Source: Lamprobacter modestohalophilus
GTDB taxonomy: Bacteria > Pseudomonadota > Gammaproteobacteria > Chromatiales > Chromatiaceae
Assembly (NCBI RefSeq): GCF_016583905.1
Contig: NZ_NRRY01000023.1
Span: 1 to 64,000 of the forward strand
Direction of reading: 5' to 3'
Length of the DNA stretch: 64,000 nt
Numbering within the stretch: the stretch's first letter is position 1; each line of letters starts with the position of its first letter. The notes under the pieces are model-generated. The model had not been told where the DNA came from. It worked only from the letters and a program-made list of their open reading frames with translations, and searched no databases. A program made the position numbers and the translations under genes. Positions 49,689 through 57,746 of this stretch are shown piece after piece.

Positions 49689-51092
49689 TCAGCCCGCCGC
49701 AGCCGAAGTCCGCGTCCTGCGGCCTATCAGGCGCCGCTGCAAGTCGGAGGGAGCAATGCCTTCGGCTGCGGCGAAGGTCTCGAGGGCGACGGGAACGTGC
49801 AGGATGTTGCGTCCCTCGAAGTTGCCCGTCTCCGTGACCCCATGGAAGCGGATCGCCAGCTCGGCGTCCTCGGCCGGCAAGGCGGCGCGCAGCTCGGCTG
49901 GCGTCCAGAGAAAGAAGCGCCCCTCGTCGCCGTCGCTGTCGGCGTCGGTGGCCGAGTAGAAGCCGCCCTCGGGCGAGGTCATGTCGCGCAGTACGTAGTC
50001 CAGGGTGCGGCGGGTCACGCGGGCGAGATCCGGATCGGCGGTGAGCCGCCAGCCGGCCAGGTAGACCCGCGCCAGTTGGGCCTGGTTGTAGAGCATCTTC
50101 TCGAAGTGCGGCACCAGCCAGTCGTTGTCGATGGCATAGCGGTGGAAGCCGCCGCCGACCTGGTCGTGGATGCCGCCGCGCGCCATGCTCTTCAGGGTGA
50201 AGATGGCGGCGTTGAGCGATGCGTCGTCGTCTACGCGCAGGGCCTGATCGAGCAGCAGCCCGAGTTTTGGCTCTTGCGGGAACTTGGGGGCAAAGCCAAA
50301 ACCGCCTTGCAGCTCGTCGTGGCGCTCGAGCAGTGCTGCGACGGCTTCATCGATGAGGGCATCGTCGAGAGCTGCAGCCTGGCCTTGGGTATCGAGCGCC
50401 CGCTTCACGGTACGAGCAACCTGTTCCGCCCGCGCGCGCAGCGCTTCGGGTCGCGCTTGCCAGAGGTCTCGCGCACGCTCGAGCAGCTGAGCGAATTCGG
50501 CCGGTGGGAAATAGGTTCCGCCGTCGATGGTGTCGCCGTCCGGGGTCAGGATGCTCGACATCGGCCAGCCGCCCCGTCCGGCGAGTAGCTCGACGGCGGT
50601 CATGTAGGTCTGGTCGACATCGGGATGGACCTCGCGGTCGACCTTGATGGCGATGAAGTGCTCGTTGAGCAGCTCGGCGATGGCGAGATCCTCGAAGCTC
50701 TCGCGCTCCATCACATGGCACCAGTGGCAGGTGGAGTAGCCGATGGACAGAAACACCAGCTTGTTCTCGCGCCGCGCCTGCTCGAATGCCTCCGGTCCCC
50801 AGGGGAACCAGTCCACCGGGTTATGGGCGTGCTGCAGCAGGTAGGGCGAGTTCTCCAGGATCAGGCGGTTGGTGAAGCGCGGTTGGCCGTCAGGGTGCCG
50901 ATGCTCGGTGCGGGGTGCGTAGTCCGATCCCTTGGCCGCGAGCGCGGCATCGAGCCGCTGTTGCAGTTCGGCCGGGCGGGGCGAGAGGGCCTCGGTTGGC
51001 TCGGCCGCCCCAGACTGGGTGGCGGCGAGCAGTGCAAGCGCGAGCGCGCGCAGATAAGCGGCGGCCGGCCAGCGTCCGGTGTGGGTCGTCAT
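49689..51092 (-). pseudogene. DUF255 thioredoxin-domain protein, C-terminally truncated
   Basis: From ATG 51092 the product has 467 residues. A signal-like N-terminus is followed by the DUF255 thioredoxin-like domain ([50 protein letters not shown] with the CHWC active site) and part of the glycosidase-like helical barrel ([39 protein letters not shown]). Full proteins have about 200 further residues including a DEKI.T.WNGLMI-type segment, which is absent. The frame ends abruptly at 49689; a different frame continues with unrelated sequence. It is most likely broken, though the active-site domain survives. Confidence 0.75.
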
Positions 51093-51249
51093 GGCGTCGT
51101 CTCCGTGGGTAGATTGTGGCGTCGCTCGTTGTTCCAGCCATGGCCTCGCGCCCGACGAAGCCCAGGTAGGTATAGGCCAGTGCATCCGCCAGCATCGCGA
51201 GCCCCAGCGCGTCGACACGCCTCGGTGGACGCTAGCCATCGCGCCTCGC

Positions 51250-52191
51250 TCACTCCCACTCCATCTCCTGAAACACCTGCTGGGCATTACGGCCTTTGAG
51301 CGACTCGTACTCTTCCAGATAGGAGAATCGGGACTGATCCAGGCTGCCGATCTGTGTGATATCGCCGCCGTCCTCCATGAGGGCGCCGACCGTCTCGCGC
51401 AGGAAGACCAAGTAGTCGAGCGTGTCGGCGCGGGCCCGAGCGAGGTCAGTGGCGGGGCCGTGTCCTGGCACCACGACCTCGGGCTCCAGCGCGGCTAAGC
51501 TCTCGAAGGCCTCGATCCAGTGCGCGCTGTTGGAATGCGAGCCGACCCGGAGCATGCGCCCGACATAGACGACATCGCCGCTGAAGGCAACACGCGACTC
51601 CGGCAGCCAGACCAAGGTCTCGCCCGGGGTGTGGGCGGGGCCGACCATCTTCAGCTCGACGTCTGTGCCGCCGATGCTGAGGTTGGTCTGCTCCTCGAAG
51701 GTTTCATCGGCGTAGACCGGCTCGGTGCCGGCCAGGCCTTCTGCGCCGACCAGGTTTTGAAGCCTCAACAACTGCTCCTGCAGGCGCGCACGCTGATCCT
51801 CGACGGCCGCTTGGCTGGCGATGATGCGGGCGCCGCGCGCCTTGAAATAGGCATTGCCGAGCCAGCGATGATCCTGCCCGCCGGTGTTGATCACCAGCTT
51901 CACCGCCTGATCAGTGACCTGCTGGATCAGCGCCTCGATCGCCGCGGCGCCCTTGGCGCTGCCGCCTGAATCGATCAGCACCACGCCGTCGTCGGTGACG
52001 ACGAAGCCGAAGGTCGCGTTGTTGCCGAGGTTCTCAGCTGTACGGTTGCCGAATGGACCGACGATGGCATAGATGCGATCGTTGATCGGTTGCAGGCGCA
52101 GGCCAGTATCTTGGTCTGACGCCAGCGCGACACTGGCGAGCAACATGAGCGCCGGCAGCATCAGCCGGGACAGCAGCGTTGGATTGGGCAT
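51250..52191 (-). CDS. metallo-beta-lactamase-fold protein with altered metal site
   Basis: The product has 313 residues with a signal peptide ([15 protein letters not shown]). The fold is evident from [43 protein letters not shown] and [11 protein letters not shown]. The usual HxHxDH motif is replaced by [13 protein letters not shown]: only Asp107 and His108 remain, the first two His becoming Thr103 and Gly105. It resembles SoxH-like or quinoprotein-relay-type periplasmic hydrolases. It may bind one metal or act without hydrolysis. It lies between the DUF255 and napH genes on the same strand. Confidence 0.85.
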   Translation of the reverse strand: MPNPTLLSRLMLPALMLLASVALASDQDTGLRLQPINDRIYAIVGPFGNRTAENLGNNATFGFVVTDDGVVLIDSGGSAKGAAAIEALIQQVTDQAVKLVINTGGQDHRWLGNAYFKARGARIIASQAAVEDQRARLQEQLLRLQNLVGAEGLAGTEPVYADETFEEQTNLSIGGTDVELKMVGPAHTPGETLVWLPESRVAFSGDVVYVGRMLRVGSHSNSAHWIEAFESLAALEPEVVVPGHGPATDLARARADTLDYLVFLRETVGALMEDGGDITQIGSLDQSRFSYLEEYESLKGRNAQQVFQEMEWE

Positions 52192-52326
52192 CTGTCTCTC
52201 CTCATCATTTGGGTGGTGTCATCAAAATCTCCCGCCCATCAAGACCGGCACCGTTGCCGTCTGATGCAGGGCGATCATTGCGGCCTACTTGGCCTATGCA
52301 GCGTGGGGCCGGTGACCCGCTTGGGT

Positions 52327-52389
52327 TCACCAGCGCTCGAGCTCATCGAGCGGCGTGGGTTTGGCGAAATAGAACCCCTGAAACCGAGG
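52327..52389 (-). pseudogene. EAL-domain C-terminal remnant
   Basis: On the minus strand these 63 nt encode PRFQGFYFAKPTPLDELERW followed by TGA (stop at 52327-52329), the typical end of an EAL domain. It begins about 5 nt after the napH stop codon with no upstream EAL sequence. It is a leftover of a deletion that brought napH next to a lost EAL gene. Confidence 0.7.
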
Positions 52390-52394
52390 TTGGA

Positions 52395-53330
52395 TCAATG
52401 TTGAAGCTTCGTTTGCTCGGCGTTCGGACGTTGGCCACTGAGATTGCTTTTGACAAATCCGTCCTTGTCGACCCATCCCAGCGCGAGACCAAAGACATCC
52501 TGGTCGCAGACCTCGATGCAACGCCCGCATTTGGTGCAATCGATGCTGTCGATGACGGGGCCATGGCTGCTATCTGACTTGAGTCGGGTACCCTTCAAGG
52601 CTGGCTTGAGCACTTGCGGCTCCGGGCAGACCTTGAAGCAATCTAAGCAGTCGTCGCACTGGTCCCGGCGTGGCGCGGCGATATGCACGGGCGCCGCCGC
52701 ACCGATGGCGGCATAGCAGGCGCCGACTGGGCACAGATGACCGCACCAGCCACGGGAAACGATGAGGAGATCATAAAGAAAGACCGCGGCGAGGATCAGC
52801 CAGGCCCAGCCGAAGCCGAAGATCAGTCCTCGGTGCAGCATCGAGACCGGGTTGACATACTCCCAGACCATCCCTCCCGTGAGCAGGGGTAGCAGCAGCA
52901 CCAGTCCCAGCAGCCACCAGCGCAGATGGCGTGAGATGCGAACGCCACCGCGAATGCCGAGCCGGCGCCTGAGCCAGGCCGCGAGGTCCGTCACCAGATT
53001 CACCGGGCAGACCCAAGCACAGAACACCCGCCCGCCCAGCAGCGCATAGAACAGCAGCACCAGTCCGGCACCAACGAAGCCAGTCAGCGCTGGCCAGTTC
53101 CCGGAGAGCATGGATTGGCTCAAGAGCAGCGGGTCGGTCAGCGGCAGGATGTCCAGCGTCATGCTCGAGGACAGATTACCAGTGACCAGCCAGGCGCCGA
53201 ACAGCGGCCCGAGTAGGAACATGAACAGCACGCCAAGCTGATTAAACCGGCGCAGCATGAGCCAGCGGTGGCGTTTGAGCCAGGGCTTTCCGGGGTTAGT
53301 TGAGAGGCGTCTGGTGTCAGACACGGTCAC
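52395..53330 (-). CDS. napH: NapH-type membrane quinol dehydrogenase subunit
   Basis: The product has 311 residues. Four or more membrane helices carry the conserved cytoplasmic CAWVCPVN and CGHLCPVG motifs. The C-terminal part binds two [4Fe-4S] clusters (CDDCLDCFKVCPE and CTKCGRCIEVCDQD). NapH with NapG passes electrons from the quinol pool to periplasmic reductases. The GTG start overlaps the napG stop by 4 nt (GTGA). No napA or napB is near, and the octaheme cytochrome 4 kb away may be the partner. Confidence 0.93.
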   Translation of the reverse strand: MTVSDTRRLSTNPGKPWLKRHRWLMLRRFNQLGVLFMFLLGPLFGAWLVTGNLSSSMTLDILPLTDPLLLSQSMLSGNWPALTGFVGAGLVLLFYALLGGRVFCAWVCPVNLVTDLAAWLRRRLGIRGGVRISRHLRWWLLGLVLLLPLLTGGMVWEYVNPVSMLHRGLIFGFGWAWLILAAVFLYDLLIVSRGWCGHLCPVGACYAAIGAAAPVHIAAPRRDQCDDCLDCFKVCPEPQVLKPALKGTRLKSDSSHGPVIDSIDCTKCGRCIEVCDQDVFGLALGWVDKDGFVKSNLSGQRPNAEQTKLQH

Positions 53331-54046
53331 GAGGCGCTATGGCCGTTGAGCTTGTCGAGCAGGTTGCCCGAGTAGGTTGTTCGGGCCGGCTGTCGTTCCC
53401 AGACCAGTCGGTCATGCTCGCCGCGCTTCCCCTGAATGAGGTGTCGCGGCAGAACCTTGATGGCCGCCTCGTCGAGGATGCAGGCCTCCTCGCACTTGCC
53501 GCAGCCGGTGCAGGTCTCGGCATGTACCACTGGGATCAGCAGCGCCTGCTGGCCGGAGCGCTCGTGGTGCTGGGTCTCGAGCGTGATCGCGTCGCCGCGG
53601 ATTGGGCAGTTGTCGAAGCAGACCTCGCAGCGCTGCCCCTGGAAGGCGATGCAGGCGTCTTGATCGCTGACGATGGCGAGACCCATGTCGGCTTTGTTGA
53701 TGTCGGTAAGCGCATGGTCCAGCGCATTGCTAGGACAGGCGGCGACGCAGGGGATGTCCTCGCACATCTCACAGCCCGCCTCGCGGGCGATGAAGTAGGG
53801 CGTGCCGGTTGGGATATCCTGCCCGAGTCTGGCCAAGTGCAGCATGTCGAACGGGCAATCGCGCACGCACAGCCCGCAGCGGATGCAGGCGCCGTTGAAT
53901 TCCTCCTCGGGCTGAGCGCCAGGTGGGCGCAAGGCCCAGGCAGGCAGACTCGCCGCCCGCTGGCTATAGAGACTGAGCCCGAGTCCGAGCAGACCGACCC
54001 CAGTAGCGGCACGCAGTGAGTCAAACACAAAGTCGCGGCGGTTCAT
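53327..54046 (-). CDS. napG: NapG-type periplasmic ferredoxin, Tat-exported
   Basis: The product has 239 residues. The N-terminus MNRRDFVFDSLRAATGVGLLG is a Tat-type signal with the twin Arg. Four cysteine clusters follow (CIRCGLCVRDCP, CEDIPCVAACP, CEVCFDNCP, CTGCGKCEEACI), as expected for the four [4Fe-4S] clusters of NapG. It works with NapH in quinol oxidation. The ATG is directly preceded by a 7-bp repeat instead of a clear ribosome binding site. Confidence 0.95.
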   Translation of the reverse strand: MNRRDFVFDSLRAATGVGLLGLGLSLYSQRAASLPAWALRPPGAQPEEEFNGACIRCGLCVRDCPFDMLHLARLGQDIPTGTPYFIAREAGCEMCEDIPCVAACPSNALDHALTDINKADMGLAIVSDQDACIAFQGQRCEVCFDNCPIRGDAITLETQHHERSGQQALLIPVVHAETCTGCGKCEEACILDEAAIKVLPRHLIQGKRGEHDRLVWERQPARTTYSGNLLDKLNGHSAS

Positions 54047-54048
54047 TT

Positions 54049-54073
54049 GAAGGCTGAAGGCTGAAGGCTGAAG
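54049..54073. repeat. 7-bp tandem repeat (3.6 units) directly before the napG start
   Basis: The unit GAAGGCT (CTTCAGC-type on the coding strand) starts at 54049, 54056 and 54063, with a partial fourth to 54073. It occupies positions -3 to -27 relative to the napG ATG, where the ribosome binding site should be. Confidence 0.9.
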
Positions 54074-54253
54074 TTTTTACGGTGATCGATTGTCTCTTCT
54101 AACGCTCATGGCGCGGTGCCACCCCGGAAGATGAATCGCGTGAGATTCACGTTAAAGGGCTTGGTGCCTGATACGGCGATAGCGGCTCGCGCTCATCGAT
54201 CTTACCATGTTGCGCTGAATCCTCTTTCTGCTGCTATCCCTACCCGGTCACCG

Positions 54254-54538
54254 ATGAGCGAAGACCAATCCTTTGAATTTCAAGCGATCGAACGCCCGCT
54301 GACCGCTGCGGAGATGACCGAGCGACGGCGATTCCGAGCCTTCTGGCGCGACGGCGCACCGGACCTGCTGACAGAAGGGCTGGAGCAGCGCGACGGCTAC
54401 CTGGCCGGCTTGGGCTTGGATAGCGGCTGGCTGGTGATCTTCGATCGGAACAGCGGGCAGTTGCCGCTGGCAGAGCGGCTCTCGGACAGCGAGCAGCGTA
54501 GCCCCGGTGGGCGGCAGATTCGGTTGCTGCGGCTTTGA
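54254..54538 (+). pseudogene. chimeric fragment ending in a duplicated nuclease tail
   Basis: The frame from ATG 54254 encodes 94 residues. The first 28 (EFQAIERPLTAAEMTERRR) do not belong to the rest. From 54342 on the DNA is a 198-bp copy, roughly 90% identical by eye, of the 3' end of the AAA-nuclease gene (56008-56205), giving WRDGAPDLLTEGLEQ and SEQRSPGGRQIRLLRL. It is a fusion of two gene pieces and probably non-functional. Confidence 0.75.
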
Positions 54539-54539
54539 G
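54342..54539 (+). repeat. 198-bp direct repeat, copy 1 (copy 2 at 56008-56205)
   Basis: The two copies are colinear with about 19 substitutions and no indels, both ending one base after a TGA. They flank the AAA-nuclease gene as direct repeats, so recombination between them could delete it. Confidence 0.9.
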
Positions 54540-54629
54540 TGCGATCAGCGATTGGATAGAGGATGCCTTCGGGCTCCTTAGCTCCAGCCAACTTAGTCCA
54601 ATCAATGGGTAATGATCGGGAGTCAGCCA

Positions 54630-56204
54630 ATGCGATTTTTCAACACAGAGGGGCCGGTCCGGTCTGACAAGCATTATTGCTTAGCGCCACTGCAGCGCTG
54701 GGATTTAGAGGAGGTGCTTAGCCTCATTGATCTGGAGAAGTACTTCCTTCTGCACGCCCCGCGCCAGACTGGCAAAACCACCTGTTTGCTGGCGTTGATG
54801 AACTATCTGAATCGCGACGGACGCTATCGGGCGCTGTACGTCAACATCGAAGCTGCCCAAAGCGCACGCGAACGCATCGAGCAGGGGATGGCGATCATCT
54901 GCAGCGCGCTGGGTCGCGCGGCCCGCTTGTATCTTGGCGATGCGCGCCCCGCTGACTGGTGCAGCGCTCAGGGCCGCGAGATCGCCGCCGGCGACCGCCT
55001 GGCGGCACTGCTCGAGTATTGGGCGGGTGCTGATCCGCAACCCTTGGTCCTACTGCTCGACGAAGTCGACACCCTGGTCGGCGACACCCTCATCTCACTG
55101 CTACGCCAACTGCGGGCCGGTTATCCGCAGCGTCCGAATCATTTTCCGCACACGGTCGTGCTCTGCGGGGTGCGCGACCTGCGTGATTACCGCATCCACT
55201 CCAGCGCCGAGCAGGCCATCATCACCGGTGGCAGCGCCTTCAACATCAAGGCCAAGTCGCTTCGGCTCGGCGATTTCAGCCGCGCCGAGGTGCAGACCCT
55301 GCTCGGCGAGCACACCACCGAGACCGGGCAAGCCTTCACGCCGCAGGCCCTCGAGCGCATCTGGGAGCTGACCCAGGGTCAACCTTGGCTGGTCAATGCG
55401 CTGGCCTACGAGACCTGCTTCGACAGGCCCGAAGGACGCGACCGCAGCCGATCGATCGGCATCGAGGTGATCAACCAGGCCAAGGAGAACCTGATCTTGC
55501 GCCGCGTCACCCATCTTGACCAGCTTGCCGACAAGCTGCGCGAAGAGCGGGTCAAGCGGGTCATCGAGCCGATGCTGGCTGGCACCGCGCTGGACGCGGT
55601 TCCCGAAGACGACATTCAGTACCTGATTGACCTGGGACTGTGCCGCATGGCGCCAGGGCAGGGATTGACCATCGCCAATCCAATCTACCGTGAGGTACTT
55701 CCGCGCGCGCTCACCTTCACCCCACAAGCATCCTTACCCAAAATCAGCCCCACCTGGCTCAATGCCGACGGCAGCCTGGACCCAGACCAGCTTCTCAGCG
55801 CCTTTCTCGCCTTCTGGCGCCGGCACGGCGAACCGCTGCTAGGCAGCGCGCCCTATCATGAGATCGCCCCACATCTGGTGCTGATGGCCTTTTTCCAGCG
55901 CGTGGTCAACGGCGAAGGAACCCTGGAGCGCGAATATGCGATCGGCCGTGGACGCATGGATCTCTGTCTGCGCTATCGGGATCTGACGCTAGGGATGGAG
56001 CTGAAGGTCTGGCGTGACGGCGCACCGGACCCGCTGACGGAAGGGCTGGAGCAGCTCGACGGCTACCTGGCCGGATTGGGCCTGGACAACGGCTGGCTGG
56101 TGATCTTCGACCGACGCAGTGGGCAATTGCCGCTGGCGGAGCGGCTCGCGGACAGCGAGCAGCGCAGCCCCGGCGAGCGGCAGATTCGGTTGCTGCGGCT
56201 TTGA
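54630..56204 (+). CDS. AAA-like ATPase with C-terminal PD-(D/E)XK nuclease domain
   Basis: The product has 524 residues from ATG 54630 (GGAG 7 nt upstream). An ATPase domain starts FFNTEGPVRSDKHYCLAPL, then Walker A APRQTGKTT, Walker B LVLLLDEVDTL and LCGVRDLRDYR. A winged-helix-like middle (ELTQGQPWLVNALAYE) is followed by a PD-(D/E)XK-like domain at about 415-524 (LVLMAFFQRVVNGEG, GRMDLCLRYRD, GMELKVWRDG). These predicted AAA-ATPase/nuclease proteins are abundant and mobile in bacteria; a defence or transposition role is suspected but unproven. Confidence 0.88.
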   Translation: MRFFNTEGPVRSDKHYCLAPLQRWDLEEVLSLIDLEKYFLLHAPRQTGKTTCLLALMNYLNRDGRYRALYVNIEAAQSARERIEQGMAIICSALGRAARLYLGDARPADWCSAQGREIAAGDRLAALLEYWAGADPQPLVLLLDEVDTLVGDTLISLLRQLRAGYPQRPNHFPHTVVLCGVRDLRDYRIHSSAEQAIITGGSAFNIKAKSLRLGDFSRAEVQTLLGEHTTETGQAFTPQALERIWELTQGQPWLVNALAYETCFDRPEGRDRSRSIGIEVINQAKENLILRRVTHLDQLADKLREERVKRVIEPMLAGTALDAVPEDDIQYLIDLGLCRMAPGQGLTIANPIYREVLPRALTFTPQASLPKISPTWLNADGSLDPDQLLSAFLAFWRRHGEPLLGSAPYHEIAPHLVLMAFFQRVVNGEGTLEREYAIGRGRMDLCLRYRDLTLGMELKVWRDGAPDPLTEGLEQLDGYLAGLGLDNGWLVIFDRRSGQLPLAERLADSEQRSPGERQIRLLRL

Positions 56205-56357
56205 GCACCCAGACCCCATGTTGAGCTTCAGATCGATGGAAACACCACGCTTGGGCACGATCGATGACCTACTACTAGCCTGGGACGGAGACGAGTCGGC
56301 CGAGCGCTACGCTTCCGGTCATGGGTGACTTGGTCCAATCAAAGTGAACACATTGCA

Positions 56358-56612
56358 ATGACTCAACTGACGCTGGAGATGCCGGATGAGGTTTTCGCCA
56401 CCTTGCAGAAGGGTCAGGCGGAGTTTACCCGCGAGCTTCGGATTGCCGCGGCGGTCAAGTGGTATGAACTAGAGCTTGTTTCTCAGGGCATGGCGGCTGA
56501 GATCGCCGGTCTCACCCGTGCCGAATTCATCACTGCGCTGGGACAGTATCGGGTGAGTCCGTTCCAATACACAGCAGACGAAGTGCTGTCGGAGCTGGTC
56601 AATGCCGATTGA
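56358..56612 (+). CDS. UPF0175 family antitoxin
   Basis: The product has 84 residues with the family pattern LTLEMPDEVFATL, ELRIAAAVKWYELELVSQGMAAEIAGLTRAEFITALG (quoted by its ends) and SPFQYTADEVLSEL. UPF0175 proteins are antitoxins of DUF3368 PIN-type toxins. The reading frame overlaps the next gene by 11 nt, the standard arrangement. The adjoining toxin gene is broken, so this antitoxin may be orphaned. Confidence 0.9.
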   Translation: MTQLTLEMPDEVFATLQKGQAEFTRELRIAAAVKWYELELVSQGMAAEIAGLTRAEFITALGQYRVSPFQYTADEVLSELVNAD

Positions 56613-56869
56613 CCGGGTGGTCATCAATGCATCACCCTTGATTACGCTGTTTCGCTTTGGCTTGCATCCCCCTATTACCGCAATTGTTCCCCGAGCTGCT
56701 GGTTCCCGACTCGGTTTGGAACGAGATCGGCAGCTTACACTTGGTGTTCAAGGTCGACCTGTTGCATTGGGACCGCCTTGCCAACAAGCGGCTGAAAGAC
56801 AAGATCTTGCGTGAAGGTTGCCCGTTCTTTGAGCGGTCAGCAGGTCTTCAGGCGGGGTTTGCGGCATGA
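56602..56869 (+). pseudogene. DUF3368 toxin start, frameshifted and fused to a nucleotidyltransferase tail
   Basis: MPIDRVVINASPLITLFRFGL is the start of a DUF3368 PIN-type toxin. Removing one C from the five-C run near 56687-56691 restores LHPLLPQLFPELLVPDSVWNEI, showing a one-base frameshift. After NEI the sequence changes to DLLHWDRLANKRLKDKILREG, the typical C-terminus of an MNT-type nucleotidyltransferase. The middle and end of the toxin are gone. The result is a chimera, unlikely to be toxic. Confidence 0.7.
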
Positions 56870-56945
56870 CACTGTGGTTTCCATGTCTGTACGTTAACCT
56901 GAATCTCACGCGATCATTTTTCGAGGTGGCCCCACGCCATATGCA

Positions 56946-57557
56946 TTAGGGTGCCGACGCCGTTTGCTCGATGCGGGTGAGGAGGGCGTCGATGTCGGCG
57001 CTCTGGCTGGGCTTGAGGCGCTTGGCTTCGGTGAGGGCGGCCTTGGCGGGGCCGGCCTGTTTCAGATGCAAGTAGGCCATGCCGAGGCCGATGAAGGCGC
57101 CGGCGTTCTGATTGTCGCTGCTGATGGCTCGTTGGAATTGATCGATGGCGCTGCTGTAGTCCTGGCTGAGCAGGTAGGCGCCGCCGAGACGGGTGTAGGC
57201 GAGGCTTGAAGAGGGGTCGGCGGCGATCGCCTGGTTCAGGGTGGCGATGGCGGTCTGGGTTTCGCCGCGCTCGAGCTGCGCTTCGGCCTGCTTGATCAGG
57301 GTGCCAACGCTGGTGGCTGGGTTGGCGGGGCTAGCAGGACTGGCGGAGCTGCTTGGATTGGCGGGGCTGCCTGGACTGGCGACCGGGCCGTCAGGGCTTA
57401 CTATGCTGGTTGGGCTGGTTGGGCTGGTTGGGCTGGTTGGGCTGGTTGAGCTTGCTGCGCTCACTGGGGTCGATTCAGCGATGCCTTGTTCCGTAGCCAA
57501 GGCGATGGCCAGCGTGAGGACGGTACCGGTAGTGATCAGTCGCAGTGCGTTGTGCAT
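56946..57557 (-). CDS. periplasmic TPR protein with Ser-Pro-Thr repeats
   Basis: The product has 203 residues. A signal peptide (GTVLTLAIALATEQGIAES) is followed by a Ser/Pro/Thr/Ala/Asn linker (about 32-85, PTSPTSPTSPTS and similar) and three TPR units (about 87-200: GETQTAIATLNQAIAADPSS, DYSSAIDQFQRAISSDNQNA, QAGPAKAALTEAKRLKPSQS). The linker is coded partly by a 9-bp repeat GGGCTGGTT near 57408-57443. TPRs bind partner proteins. It lies downstream of the octaheme cytochrome gene on the same strand, 190 nt away. Confidence 0.8.
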   Translation of the reverse strand: MHNALRLITTGTVLTLAIALATEQGIAESTPVSAASSTSPTSPTSPTSPTSIVSPDGPVASPGSPANPSSSASPASPANPATSVGTLIKQAEAQLERGETQTAIATLNQAIAADPSSSLAYTRLGGAYLLSQDYSSAIDQFQRAISSDNQNAGAFIGLGMAYLHLKQAGPAKAALTEAKRLKPSQSADIDALLTRIEQTASAP

Positions 57558-57664
57558 GGCGTTATTTGAGGGCAGTCTTTGGAGCGGCTGTCTTGGACGG
57601 TGAGTCGCTCTACTGCGCCGACCCAGTGGTCAAGCGATCAAGCGCAGTAGAGCGTATTGGTTTC

Positions 57665-57682
57665 GGCCAGCAGGTGCTGGCC
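57665..57682. terminator. palindrome downstream of the octaheme cytochrome gene
   Basis: GGCCAGCA (57665-57672) and TGCTGGCC (57675-57682) form a perfect stem with a 2-nt spacer. Further CTGGCC/GGCCAG motifs lie between it and the gene end at 57747. Terminator or attenuator function is possible; no T-tract is seen. Confidence 0.4.
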
Positions 57683-57746
57683 GCTGTCAGTGCTGGCCTC
57701 TAGCCTGTGATCCCTGAGGGCCAGGCCAGCAGCGGCTGGAGGTTGG

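Noticed and set aside
56220-56328. 36-codon frame with a Uma2-like start (METPRLGTIDDLL)
   Set aside because: Too short and no further Uma2 features; at most a remnant.
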